Assembly (NCBI GenBank): GCA_030549335.1
Contig: JAUKPH010000023.1
Coordinates: forward strand, 868,001 to 932,000
Source of the DNA: Pontederia crassipes
Taxonomy: Eukaryota > Streptophyta > Magnoliopsida > Commelinales > Pontederiaceae
Direction of reading: 5' to 3'
DNA length: 64,000 bases
This document shows positions 36,841 through 48,736 of the stretch, one piece after another (position 1 is the stretch's first letter; each line of letters starts with the position of its first letter). A program made the translations under genes and the position numbers. The notes beneath the pieces were generated by a model. That model was not told where the DNA came from. It saw only the letters and a program-made list of their open reading frames with translations, and did not search any database.

Positions 36841-38450
36841 GCTATAAGAAAAGTCCAAGGGTGAAGAAGGTTAAGGATTAAAAAACTAATATATTCTACT
36901 AAGGAAAATAAGATTTGGGCTTATAATTCATTGCATTTGCTGATAAATAATTTCATGATGGTTTAATATGCTTAAAATGTTTTTTATCTGAACTTTTGTG
37001 CAATATTGTGTTCATTTTGTCTATTTATTAAGCATTTTTTATTTTTCCACATAAAATCCTTGCATCATGTCTTTTAGGTCCTATTTACCTCAAAAGTTAA
37101 TGTATAATATTGTTATCTATTTTATATGTTAGGAATAAGAAGATAACTTTTTTCATAGAGTTTTTGGTCAAATGGGCAACCTGAAGATGAGGTAGTTTTT
37201 GGTCAAATGGGCAACTTGAAGATGAGGGTCATCTAATTGCAAGTAAGGGTACTAGAAAGGACAAAAGCTCAAATGAGGATAAAGAGATAACATTTCTCTC
37301 GGGAAAGGTTTCATTCACATTACTGAAAGGAGCTTCTATTTCTTAACAGTGAAGACAACTGTCAAAAGTTGAGTGCAAGATTCCATTTTTCTCCCTTCAA
37401 AGATTCTATTTACTATCGAAAAAGAAGCTTTCATTTCTAGGCTAAATGAACAAGCGTCAAGGGGTAGATGGAGGAAAAAAAAAGAACTCTAGGGACAAAA
37501 GAGGAGGATTCACACCTTTTGCAAGGGGTGACCATCATTTTGCTAGAAACACATCATTGCCCTCCCTGAATAGAGAAGGGAGATTTGAGGCTGCCATTTA
37601 TCTTATGTATTTTTGTATTTTATCTAGTTTTATTTCTATATCCTATCCTATAGTTAGTTTACTCCATAATAATTTATTTTAAAAGGATGACTTTCGGATA
37701 GGATGATTAAGAATATGTTTTTATGTATGTTCTTCATGTTAATATATAGCTAAATCAACCCATTAGGGCTGAGGCAAATTGTGGAATGGTGTAGTTGTAT
37801 CTCTCATTTTGAACCTTTATTGTCACTGGTACTATGGAACTATACAGTTTTGTGATGTTCATGTTGGCTGAATTTTATTGGGGGATATTTCATTATTTGT
37901 TTCATTTTATTTTTGGGTTATTTTTCTCCTAAGGGATGTTCGAGTTGGTGAATACTTCAGGACCCCTGGTTTCTCACACCGGGTTCGCTCACGTGAGTTT
38001 AGGGGAATTTGAGTATTACCTAATTATCTGTGTTGTTGGCGTACTGACAAAAAAAGGTGGGGAGGGAGTTCGGGGGGCACAACCCCCCGACGGCAATTTC
38101 GCTCGTGTGGTGCGGATTAAGGGTTTCTCTATTTTTATTCAGGTTTTGAACCCATTTTTGGAGAGACATATTTATAGCTTATTTTTCAGATGTAATCTGG
38201 TACAGTTGAAACCAAAAGATATAGTGGAACTTCTTTGCAGGACGTAGCCTAATCTCAAGGGTGAACCTGGGTAAATTCTTGTGTGTCTCCTCTAGTTTTT
38301 CTGTGATTTCTTTGCAATCTTCTACTCTTGTTCTCGAATTTTCCCATCAAGGGATGAATGTCTTGATCTGCTAAGCAATGATCTGAGAGATTAGCCTATT
38401 GTTGGAGGGGAAGTGTTCATATATTCTAAGGCGGGTACCAACTGAGAATT
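36840..38450 (+). other. Unclassified region, possibly LTR-derived
   Basis: It holds a short tandem duplication near 37162-37228 (a TTTTTGGTCAAATGGGCAAC unit, twice), a 78-codon open frame at 37446-37682 without family resemblance, and a 103-codon frame at 37936-38247. Around 38240-38290 the text GCAGGACGTAGCC..GGGTGAACCTGGGTAAATTC resembles the R-U5 part of plant Copia LTRs. No matching second LTR or primer site is seen, so this stays tentative. Confidence 0.35.
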
Positions 38451-38512
38451 TGGCGCTGAAGTAATTTTTATGTTTATCGATAGAGCAAGTTTAAGGAAGT
38501 CAGTGTTTTGAG

Positions 38513-38695
38513 ACAAAAGTTTGAATCTTTTGCTAGATTTTAACTTGAATCTCAAGTTCTAACTGGATACAATTTGAAGGGATAGGAGCTGCAACGAGAT
38601 AAAAGTTTGAATCTTCCGCTAGATTTTCATTTGAATATCAACTTCTAAATATGAAAGTGGATAGAATTTGAAGGGATAAGAGCTGTGAATTCACA
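38513..38695. repeat. Imperfect tandem duplication (~90 bp)
   Basis: Two neighbouring copies share AAAGTTTGAATCTT, GCTAGATTTT and AATTTGAAGGGATA followed by GAGCTG, with several differences and small indels. No coding content. Confidence 0.7.
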
Positions 38696-38759
38696 TTTAA
38701 TGTTCCTTTGCTAGAACATCAAGTCCCAAGTCATGAGAGCAAGAAAGATTTCAAAGAAT

Positions 38760-39850
38760 TTTCACAAAAATTTTCACCAAGAGAGGGGTGAATTGGTGTT
38801 CAATCTGAAAATATTGATTTCACAAAAATCATCGTGGAAGCTTAAAATCGATTTTTAAAACCTTTGTAATTCAGATTATAAACACAATATGAGAGGGAGA
38901 GAGAGTGAGAGATATCAAACACAATGAACACGGGTGGTTGTTGACGAGGTTCGGCCATACCTTGGCCTGCGTCCCCGCTTCGACTTCTCGACCTTGAGAC
39001 CGCCGGAAATTACACTAGCATTTCTTTGTTTCAGATGGGACAAGGAAGAAAGCCCTTTGCATAACTACATTTTCTCCGCTTCGAGAGGCAAGACAACCTC
39101 TCCTCCTGGGAAGCTAATATTTTCTCTCGCTCAAGAGGTAAGATTTAGAACCTCTTTTACATAGGATCTCTCACAATCTTTCTGAAAAATGGTTTCTCTT
39201 TTACAATAGAACACTCACAAGAAGAGAATAGAGAAAGAAAGAAAGCTTTAAATCATAACTTTAAGAGAAATGATCTTCTTTTGATTTCTTGAAGTTTTGC
39301 TTCAATGCTTGGATGGATGCCTTTGCTTGGCTTTGGCACTCCTTTTATAGGCTCTAGCATATGAAAATTTATCCAGAATTTATTCCACATTTTTCTCCTT
39401 AAAATATAGATGTTACTATTGATTATAGCAAAGGACCGATCAACCGCATTTATGGGCTGGTCGACCGGTCTATATGACCGTTGCGCTCATTTCTTCAGCT
39501 TCTGCCCATGGTCGGTCGACCGGACTATCGACCAGTAAGTCGACCGGTATTATCTCGGCATCAACTGGCTTTGGATCGGTCGACCGACATCTCCATTTGG
39601 TCGATCGGTATTGTCGACCAGTCTTCTTTGCTTCGACCGATAGGTTGACCGACCTACACTATTTTGAGCATAACATTTTGCATAGTTATCCAAATTAGGT
39701 AATCTTAGATTCTATAGATAGCTAACAAGATTCTCTACAACTTTGATATTCATAATTCATCCAGAATCTAATAAGACTAGTGTGAATTATTTAATCAATG
39801 TGTAGTGCATAAAGTTATCCATTTTTACTTGAACCTTTTTCATTTAATTT
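38760..39850 (-). repeat. Copia-like LTR, probably solo or truncated (fossil)
   Basis: On the minus strand a TATA box (TATAAAAGG at 39342-39350) is followed about 350-400 bp later by GGGACGCAGGCC..GGCCGAACCTCGTCAAC (38940-38975), a signature of the U5 part of plant Ty1/Copia LTRs. The 3' portion contains CACCAATTCACCCCTCTC (about 38775-38795), also usual near the end of such LTRs. No internal coding region or primer site adjoins it. Ends are approximate because no target duplication was found. Confidence 0.6.
39430..39660. repeat. GGTCGACCG motif cluster in the Copia-like LTR
   Basis: At least eight copies or near-copies of GGTCGACCG, CGACCGGT or CGATCGGT occur in 230 bp. The core GGTCGACC is a perfect palindrome. 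The cluster lies 80-320 bp upstream of the minus-strand TATA box at 39342-39350, so in U3. Confidence 0.85.
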
Positions 39851-40008
39851 TAATCTTTCAAGGTTTGTATCATCAAAATATAATTTTATATGGCATTAAA
39901 ACTTTGACCCAATACCATGTGCATGTGTACGTAAGGAAATAATTATATAATATATGCTATATGTATGCAAAACAATAGTGAAAATATAGGCCATAAATCT
40001 CTACATCA

Positions 40009-40047
40009 ACTCCCCCCAGACTTAGGGTTTTGCTTGTCCTCAAGTAA
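40009..40047 (-). other. LTR-proximal hairpin and polypurine tract, element 5
   Basis: On the minus strand TTACTTG/CAAGCAA (one mismatch) with loop AGGA (40030-40047) precedes TAAGTCTGGGGGGAGT (40009-40024), next to the LTR start TGATGTAGAG at 40008. Confidence 0.8.
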
Positions 40048-41054
40048 TCAGCTAAGAATTTAGGCTTAGAGCACATCTTGAGCATGCATCATAATTCCTC
40101 ATCCCTTTCCTTTGCATCGCCCTTCTGTCATTAGCCCTTTTTTAGTTTGTTTTAATACTGCCCTAACAATGTCACCACAGAAGCTCCTTTACTAATGGGA
40201 TACAAGGGCTCCCTATTGGATGGTCGTCTACATGCAAATTTCCTAAAAATATTCATACAACAATATTTGTCCTCATGCTAAAAAGGGGCTAACCGACTTT
40301 TTCATTTTCAAAAGTTCTTTGGATTCATATACAATAGCTCTTCAGTTGAGGATAAAGTAAAATTTCAGCACAGGTAGTTCCACTCAACAGTCCGTAGATT
40401 TTCTTCCTGCAATAATGGGCATAGGGTGCTAGTGGTACCCTGGGGCCATACTCTTGTCTTTTCCAAACTGGGTAGACATCGGAGTAGTTATTGGTGCTTT
40501 ATTTATTCAAATTTGTTTTTTTTAAATAGGGGTACCACTGGTTCTTCCTAGAATACTAGGATGGGGCACTTGGGCTTTTATTGAAAGAAAAGAAAAGTTC
40601 CCATTATGCAAAGGAAGAGCTACTACATATCATTAAGCGTATTTTAGTATTTTAAAATTTCGATCAGTAGGTTTCGAGCAAGTGACAAATCATTGAATGC
40701 ATGAATGAGCCTAGGTAATATCATGTAGAGGACTATCTAATATCTAGTGACGGGCTTTGATGTCATGATAGGGCTGGTATCAAAATTGAAGTTTGAGAAA
40801 TCTTCAAAATATTGACATTCAAGCATATCAGGGACAAAGAATGAGGGGTAAATAATGCATTCCATGATGTTTCTCAGCTAAAGGCTGGAGGGCAATTCAA
40901 ATCTTTCAATAAGGGATTGCATGATGCATGTCAGCATTTCATAAAACTTTTCAAAATATTTGATTAATTGAACTTTAAACACGACCATTTTTTAAAGAGT
41001 AAAGCTAAAGAAACTATGTACAATGGTATTCTAAAAGTTTGGAGATATGGGTGG
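40048..41054 (-). other. 3' spacer of element 5, left of element 2
   Basis: No gene. Together with 50520-50790 on the other side of element 2 it forms the non-coding spacer between the two purine-tract sites. The junction reads smoothly across the AAAAC target duplication. At about 50550-50575 a weak version of the AGGACAGT hairpin module is visible. Confidence 0.65.
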
Positions 41055-41059
41055 AAAAC

Positions 41060-42847
41060 TGATGCATGCAAAATATAACATATTTTAGATTATTATTTTA
41101 GTTAATTTTTCTGTAATTTGTTCATGGCATGCATCATTTGTTGTCACTTTTAATCGTAATTCCAAATTTATCAATTTTAATTATTAATTTTCTGAATATT
41201 TTAATTGTGAATGGATTAACTATATTTGATAATTATTTTGCAGGAAAAACCGAGATTTAGATGGATTGTGCCGTATCGGCCTAAATTCCGAAGAATTTAT
41301 CATTGCGGCCGAGATTAGGATAAAGGATTATTATTTTGGCCGAGATATGAAGGGGTAAAGATAAAAAGATTTTATCTTTTTGGGCGTAATGGCATGAAGA
41401 CTTTTCATTTTGGCCGAGATTTGGAGGGCGTAATGGCAAGAAAATGTTGGTTTTGGCCGAGATTCAAAGGGGTAACAATTAAATGATTTTATCTTTTGAG
41501 CGTAACAAGATAAATTCTTTCCTTACGGTCGAGATTTAGAGGGGGTAATGATAAGGACTCTTCTTTATTACGGCCAAGATTCAAAGGGAGTAATGATAGG
41601 GACTATTCTTTGTTTTGGCCGAGATTTGGAGGGGGTAAAGATAAAAGAATTCGTTTTGGCCAAGATTCAAAATGGGTAAAGATAGAAGGATTTATCTTTG
41701 GGCGTAACAATTAAAAGAGATTTATCGTGTTGGCCGAGTTTATCTCATAATTTTAAAGTCAACCGTACGATGTTACGACCGGGATCAAATTGAAGGCCGT
41801 TCGCACCCTATAAATACGTGAGGAAACCATCGTCCCAAGGTGTGCTCTGAAGTTCAGGTTTTCTTCCACGACAAGTCATGAGTCTGCAGGCTACGACCAA
41901 GAGGAGAGAGGTGCGACGGCTGGAGGTTGATCGCGACCCTGATCAAGTCCGAGAGGTTGCCCGACTGTCTGCCCGTGATCCGAAGCTTCGACTTTTATCT
42001 ATTTGGGTGTAATTCTTCCAATTATTATTATTTTGTTATTATCTCTCCAGAATTTCTAGGATGAACTCCATATTTTTATTTATTTCATGTTAGGAGATTA
42101 TTATTGAAGGGAAACTATTTGGACCCTATATTATTTATTTTAATCTTTTCTGATCAATTAGTTAATTGTGCTTAATGCTTTTAATTTAATTACTTGGATT
42201 TCTGAGTTGAGTAATTACCAGTTTGTGGACTATTTAATTTCATAATACATTAATTAAATTAATTGATTTTATGTGAAATTAATAATTGACATAAATTTGA
42301 TAACTAGTGTGTGGAGAATCAAGTTTATGTCGTCTGTTAATCTATACCAGTTTGTGGAGTGATTAATAGTCTAGGATTTTCATATTAATGCATCTTAATT
42401 TTAATCTTATCTGACGAATACCAGTTTGTGGGACTTTAGGTTTGATTAAATTTAAGATAGTTTGATTTACCGGATTAAATAGCAGAATTACCAGTTTGTG
42501 GACTCTGTGATGTTAATCTTGTAAATTAATAACTTGGGAAAATTTCTAATCCATCTTTAAAGATTAAATTTATCTTTTACGGTTCAAATATTTATCCTGA
42601 TCTATTTTCATCCTAAGGCCTAAGTTCAACACCATTATCTTATCTTTATCTTATTTTCTTTATTTTATTTCATAAAACCTCTTTCCAAAAATCCATGTTT
42701 TTTCCTCTCTTATTAATTTATAAATCCAGATATTGAATTAATAATATTCCTCGTGGGTTCGACACTCTTACTCCTATTACTATATTACTTGAGCGACTAG
42801 TGCACTTGCTAGCGATTTTATTTTGCTACATCATCTCATACACATCA
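41060..42847 (+). repeat. Element 2, 5' LTR
   Basis: Starts TGATGCATGCAAAATATAAC and ends ..CTCATACACATCA. About ten GGCCGAGAT-type words lie between 41250 and 41740. A TATA box (TATAAATA) is at 41809-41816, followed by a GC-rich R/U5 stretch and then AT-rich U5. CCAGTTTGTGG recurs four times between 42218 and 42500. Confidence 0.93.
41878..42012 (+). other. 44-codon open frame just after the TATA box in element 2 LTR
   Basis: It starts at the first ATG downstream of the TATA box (62 bases after it) and would encode a short arginine/aspartate-rich peptide (MSLQATTKRREVRRLEVD..). It is identical at 49545-49679 in the other LTR. It resembles a leader uORF. There is no evidence of translation and no family resemblance, and identity between young LTRs says nothing about selection. 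Confidence 0.35.
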
Positions 42848-42853
42848 AGTTTT

Positions 42854-42871
42854 TGACGCCGTTGCCGGGGA
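42854..42871 (+). other. Element 2 primer-binding site (tRNA-Asp type)
   Basis: TGACGCCGTTGCCGGGGA, 6 bases after the LTR, matches the complement of plant tRNA-Asp 3' end with one difference. Confidence 0.9.
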
Positions 42872-43139
42872 ATATTTTATTAATTAATTTCTAATTTTTA
42901 TGAATTATTAGGAGATGTAAATAAATTGTAAATAATTCTCTGTGCATATGTACTATTTGTTTCAATTATTGTGAATAAACTAACATTTTTCTTTTCGTAG
43001 ATAAAAGTCACGGGATTATAATTGAGTTTGGATTAAAATGCGTTTGTCTTTCGGCCACTATCTGAGAATTTTGACGTCGAGTGGATTTTTTTTATTTGGA
43101 TAAAGAGACCGTAATTAATTTTTATCGGCTTTATATGAT

Positions 43140-46100
43140 TTGAGCCTGTTTATGGGTGCCCGAAATCTTCTGAAAACTTTCTGTTTCTCGGCCGTAATGT
43201 TTTAATTGTCTAAACTTTGTTTTACGCCATGCTATATTCATATTGATTTGACTTTGTTTTGGCCAAAGTGGTTTATTCTTTCTTGGTCGTAATGGATCAC
43301 TCAACATGAATTTCACTCTTTCTTAGCCCTAATGATTCATCTGTTGATTCTATTTTTGTTTCGGCCGAAAACCAGTTATGCATTACGGCCTAAGGTGGTC
43401 GACTTCAATTCGGCCGTAATATATTTCTGAACGTAGATTTGACCTCATTTCGACTTTAATGACTTCGAAAAAGAAAAAATTTTGACCCCGCAAAAGATTC
43501 TGATTATCCGACAAACTTTTATATTTTGCAGCCGACAATTTTCTGAAATTTGTCATCTACTTCGTGTTATTCTTTTACGCCTTGGATTTTCTAATCCATT
43601 AGCGCATGAGTTTTCCGGCCGAGAATTGTTTTCTTCGTTGTGTTTGCCGCTGATTTTGATTTGGTTCGGAATGATAATTCGACTTTATCTCGACCGTAAT
43701 TTGATGAATTTACGCCTGCATATCTGATTTATCCCTTTCGACACTGTTACATGGTTTTTACGGCTATCTAATTGATATACTTTTGGGCCGAGATGTTTTG
43801 CACGCTTTTCCAAGACAATCATCTTCTTTTGCTCATTATGAAGGTTGGTTTGCATGCGTATCATGTTTCCCGATTTAATTGTTAAAAGACTTTTGCATAC
43901 CCAGTTATTGGCTTGCGTATTTTACCTTCATGGCGTAATATAAATTTGTCCATTGTTGACGCCTCGGCCGTAATAAGATTTCACTGATGGATTTTTTCGT
44001 CCAGTCTCATCTCGGCCGATATTTTTATTGGGTTGATGTTTTCTGTTTGGTGCCCAACAAATCAAGTTGAGTCCAAATTCACGTTGGTTCGTCCTGACAT
44101 TATTTGATGGCTTTGGCGGCTAAGGTGTACTGCCAGCTTAATCTGGATCGTGATTTTCTTAAAAATTCATTGGACGTGATTTCCCTCCATCTTTTCGTGA
44201 TTTCCTTTCTTTATTATCTTTGGATATCTTTCAATTTTGTGTGGCGCAAGATTTATTAATTAGTTTTTCAAAATTTTTGGCGTTCAATTTTTTTTTGAGA
44301 ACATAATTATTCTGAATAATCTTTTTATATAATTCGACAAAATTATAACTATCATTTTATTTTTTATTTTTCTACGGTTGGATGTGTTTTTCTCTTCCAT
44401 ATTTTTTCCCTCCGAAAATCTTTATTGATATGGTGTCCAAATCTGCCGCATTATCCTTTTCTAATATTGCGTCCATATTGTCGGATTATTCTCTTATGAT
44501 ATTACGGCTCAATTTCTGTTTTTATCTCTTTGTGACCTTAATTTCGGCTTCTAATTAGACAGTATTTGTTTTGGCACCTCGGCCGAGATGGCGATGATGA
44601 TTGGATTTTGCTTAATTTGTTTTTTGGCCGAGATGTGAAGGTGTTGCCTAATTTATTTTGGCCGAGATGTGAGAGATTGTCTAATTTGATTTGTTGCCCA
44701 ATTTGTTCGGCCGAGAATGACTATTCTTTTTTCCCAATTTGTCTCGGCCGAGATTTGGGATGATTTGTTCTCACTGAGAGAGTTTTGTTTTGCCAACTCA
44801 GTTTATTACAATGAATTTTTCCTTCCAGATATTACGCCCATAATTCAATGTCAGATTTACCGAATTTGATCTGATTTCCTACTTGATTTGTCGATCCAAT
44901 GTCAGATTTCGCTTGTAAAGCCTCATCTGTTCTATGCTGATTTTATTTACTTTCTCTCTCCGTGATTATAATTTTGAGGTTTGTTTATCCATGTTTGGAG
45001 CCTTAAATTTTTTCTCCGCAATTTCCGACTACGGCCGCAATTCTCAATTACACCTAGTATCCTTATCATATTACGTCCGCAATTTCTTAATTTAAGGGTG
45101 ACCGACTATGCCCTTATTATTGGTATTATTTTCTCTTTCCATGATATCACCCCGATTTTCTTCTGATATTGCATCCCTAATTGATTTTCTTCTGATATTG
45201 CGCTCGTAGTCTCTTTATGATATTGCTAATTTCGGCCAATTTTTCTTCTTAACATTTAACGCTGATTGATCACATCTAGTTATTTCTGATCTCTTGCCGA
45301 TTTTATTATTCCTTCGTTAAGCCGAAAATTCAATTGTGAATTTTTCAAATTCTTGTGTGTTTAAATTTCTGAATTTCATTATAGTATTGGCAGTGATTTT
45401 TGCAAATCTTGACCTACTCATATCCTCTTTTGATTGGGATACTAATACCACTGGTGGATTTTTTTCTTCTCGGCCGTAATTTTACTTTTCTATTATTTGG
45501 CCCGAGATTTACTTGATTTTTACGCATTACTTTCCTGAATTTTCTGTTTTACGCATTGAATTGTTCCAGCCGAGATATGATAGGATTTTTACGCCTAAGT
45601 TTTTTTTCCTTTCCGGTCGTAACGACAATTAACGAGATGTAGTTGATTGCCTGGTGATTTGATTTTTCTTGCCAATTGGTGTTTCGGCCAAGACGTGGTA
45701 GTGATTTGATTTCGCCCAATTTGGTTTCGGCCGAGATGTTGGTTGATTCTCTTTTGCGCCCACCCAACTATGCTAATGAAGATGGTTATTGTCCCTGATT
45801 TGGCGCCCGAATTGATGTTTTACTAATTTGAGTTGTCGTCCCCTATTTTGCGCCCGGATTGATTGTTTACTAATTTGATTTGCGCCCTCACTTATTGCCT
45901 ATTGATTTGGTCTCTCGGCGTTTCCATTTTTCTCATATGACTTTTATTACACCTTATATTCTACTCTGCACTGATTACGCTAATACATGCAATTTCCGAT
46001 TTCGGCCGCAAATTCTGATCCGCCTGCAATTTCGCCCATATCATATTACTCTATGAACTTTTTAATTTGACTTCTGGACGTGATTTCCATCAATTAATTT

Positions 46101-46460
46101 CTCTTTCCGTCGAGATTTCCTTCCTTATTGTCTCGAAATTTCCATGAATTTTCCGAACGTGTTTTACGTCTTGATTTGTTTCGGCCGAGATATTTGGTTT
46201 GCGTCAGTGGATTGGTTTACGCCCCTATTACGCCTTGCATCGCCCAATTATCTCTATGATATTACGCCCCTGATTGGCGATTCCATCTGTTTACGCCCAA
46301 TTCATTTACCTCTATCATATTACTTTCCAGATTACGCCCAATTCAGTCTTCTCTCTCCTTGGTATTGATACTCCTGGATTTTTCTTTTCTTTGGCAAATA
46401 ATCCAAATTTCTATAAATGTTGATTGTTGTATCACGTCATTAATGTCGGCCAAGTTTCTC
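43140..46460 (+). repeat. GGCCGAGAT / GGCCGTAAT motif region in element 2 interior
   Basis: By eye about two dozen dispersed copies of TCGGCCGAGAT, TCGGCCGTAAT, CGGCCGCAAT and close variants, plus frequent TTACGCCC and TTGCGCCC words, occur in AT-rich, frame-poor sequence. The same word is in both LTRs. Spacing is irregular, so it is not a satellite or a CRISPR array. Confidence 0.8.
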
Positions 46461-47580
46461 CTCTACACGATATGGCGTGTAAAGTTATGATTTCTAGATA
46501 CCGAAATATTTATTGATTAAATTAGTGATTTGGGGATTTTAATTATTGCTGATAAAGACGCAAATCTACCATAAATACCACCGTGATTGTTTTATAAACA
46601 AAATTGGTGATTTTATGACATTAATTTGTTGATTCCAGCCACGATTTTCTGAAGCATTTTGTTGATTTTGTCCCCAATTTTTTTGAAGCATTGCTAGTTG
46701 GATTTCGACAAATTTATTTCATGCATGGCGCCTAACTGATTTTCGGATTGAGAATGTATTTTATTTTGATCACGTCTAACTGTCATTTTCTGAATATTAA
46801 TTGCTGATTAAATTGATTATTGCCAAACTTTTTGGTGTGCAAGTTTTTCTGAATAACTATGGCAATGTTTTTTTTATATTTCGATGGCGCATATTATATT
46901 TTCCTCCAACGATCCTATCTTAATGACTTTGAACATAAATGCATATACATTGAGACTCGACGGATGTTAATTGAACATATTTTATAAAAATTTAATTGAT
47001 ATTTTTCATTAATTCGTGACTTATTTCTGCTATGTATTAAACTGTTGTATATATGTAAATTTTTTTTTCTGATACTTGGTTGTTGCAGAAATTATTTGAA
47101 AATTATATCACAACCAATTCTTTTGCGACAGTTTTAAATTAAGTTGGTTAGTCTTTTAATTTGATTTAATTAGTTTAGTTAAGGCTTTAGATATTTTAGG
47201 TAATTGAAGATTAGTTACCTTTTAATCTCTTGCATGCATTTATTGTAGTTAGTTGTCAAGTTTCTTTAATTTAGTAGTTCGTTTTTTAGTCTTGGAGTCA
47301 TCTAACTATTTTTCGTTCAAGGTGAGAAATTCGGACAAATCACTAAGAATACCAGACAGCATCGACGATCTCGAACATGACGTACATTATCGGCCGCCAA
47401 CTTTTCCTCTCTTAGTGTGACGGTCAAAATGACATCCTTAAGCGCCACCATCCACTGAGACTTTTCATCATCACCGGCTACCATCCACGTTCACCACCAC
47501 AGTAAATCCGGTTGTGTCTTTTTCCTTTTCTTTATTTTTCATTTCTTTATTATTTTTTTCTTTTTATTGAGTCTATTTTC
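46461..47580 (+). other. Non-coding interior of element 2
   Basis: AT-rich, without supported genes. 47330-47510 is less AT-rich (GACATCCTTAAGCGCCACCA and neighbours) and may be a remnant of older coding sequence, but no domain is recognisable. Confidence 0.5.
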
Positions 47581-47598
47581 CTTTCTCTTGTTGGCCTA

Positions 47599-47636
47599 AC
47601 ACTGAGGACAGTGTCTAGTTCAAGCTTGGGGGAGTT
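47599..47636 (+). other. Upstream hairpin plus internal polypurine tract, element 2
   Basis: Stem ACACTG/CAGTGT with loop AGGA (47599-47614), then AAGCTTGGGGGAGTT (47622-47636). The closing pair is G-C as in element 4. About 1.1 kb upstream of the LTR-proximal tract. Confidence 0.78.
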
Positions 47637-48092
47637 TGCATTTCATGCATTGCATGTTTCTTTCTTTTTATTTGCTTATGTTTGCATCTATTTGTAAAAA
47701 AATCCAAACAATTGAAAAAATTGAAAATTTTCGAAAAATACCATTGCATGCATTTATTTTTGCTACCATCTTACAAACTCTTTTCTTACTGTTTTAATTA
47801 TCTTTAAGTAAAGTTCAAAGACATATTATTAATTGATGAAATTTGAATACTTTTCTTTCTTATCACTTGCTATTTTAGTATCAAACTTATGGACTGTGTG
47901 CCCATGCTAAATAGAATTATGAATGACTAGGCGACAAAATCATATTCATGCCTTTTTATTTATTTTAAGTCTTGATTAGTAGTAGCCTTCTTATTGACCA
48001 TACCAAGTACTTTTTGAGCTTATAAAAAAAAGAAGGGTTAGTTAAACCCCAACAAATAAAAAAAATGAATAAAGTTATGTGTAGGTACAAAA

Positions 48093-48390
48093 GTGTTATC
48101 CGGAACCAAGATGTGTTCGGGTAATTAGATCCGTAGGGGTTCATGCCTGACGACCTAAGGGCAACTGCTCTAGGATTCGTCGATCGAAAACCTGTTACAT
48201 GGACCATCTTGTGGAATATGGAGAAGCACAGGAGTACTGAACCATGGCTAAGTTCGAACTCTTCATTTAGAACCTTGGTTGTTCGGGCAAGTAAACTCGA
48301 GGGGTGTTTTATCACCTGGTGCCCTAAGGTCATCTGGTCTGGGAGTCATCAGTCTAAAGCTCGCTACATGGACTTCCTTGTGCAATACTG
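48093..48390 (+). repeat. Conserved ~130-bp module present twice in element 2
   Basis: Copy one (48093-48220) closely matches 2591-2720 in element 1. Copy two (48271-48390) is a diverged direct repeat sharing AACC..G.TGTTCGGG, CCTAAGG, CATCTGGTCTGG/CAACTGCTCTAGG and CTACATGGACTTCCTTGTG versus TTACATGGACCATCTTGTG. No shared open frame. Confidence 0.72.
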
Positions 48391-48697
48391 CTTGAAGATT
48401 AGAACTTTTAAAATGATTGAAAATAAAAATGAAAAGAAAAAGAAAAAAAAAATTTAAGCTCAATTAGTACTTATGTGTTCAATATTAATACTATTATTTG
48501 ACAGACAAATTATTTTTCTACAAGGCTGAATTTGAGATTGTTTAAATTTGTGTAGCATTCAGAACCTCTATGAAGCTAAGTGCATGGAAAATGATAAGAT
48601 GCTGAGTAGTAGGTGTGTAGAAGAATTGTGTGAGAAAATTAATCAGTTGACAATGTGGCGGCTATGATGGAACTTTCTTGAGCCTTGCTTTGAATTT

Positions 48698-48736
48698 TTG
48701 CTTGAGGACAAGCAAGACTTTAAGCTTGGGGGAGTT
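48698..48736 (+). other. LTR-proximal hairpin and polypurine tract, element 2
   Basis: Perfect 7-bp stem TTGCTTG/CAAGCAA with loop AGGA (48698-48715), then AAGCTTGGGGGAGTT (48722-48736) touching the 3' LTR. Confidence 0.87.

Noticed and set aside
37446-37682. 78-codon frame with a lysine/arginine-rich start
   Set aside because: No family resemblance and no supporting neighbours; AT-rich, possibly LTR-derived surroundings.
43140-46460. Regularly recurring GGCCG words considered as a CRISPR-like array or satellite
   Set aside because: Spacing is irregular, words are short and degenerate, and the setting is a plant LTR element. Neither array type fits.
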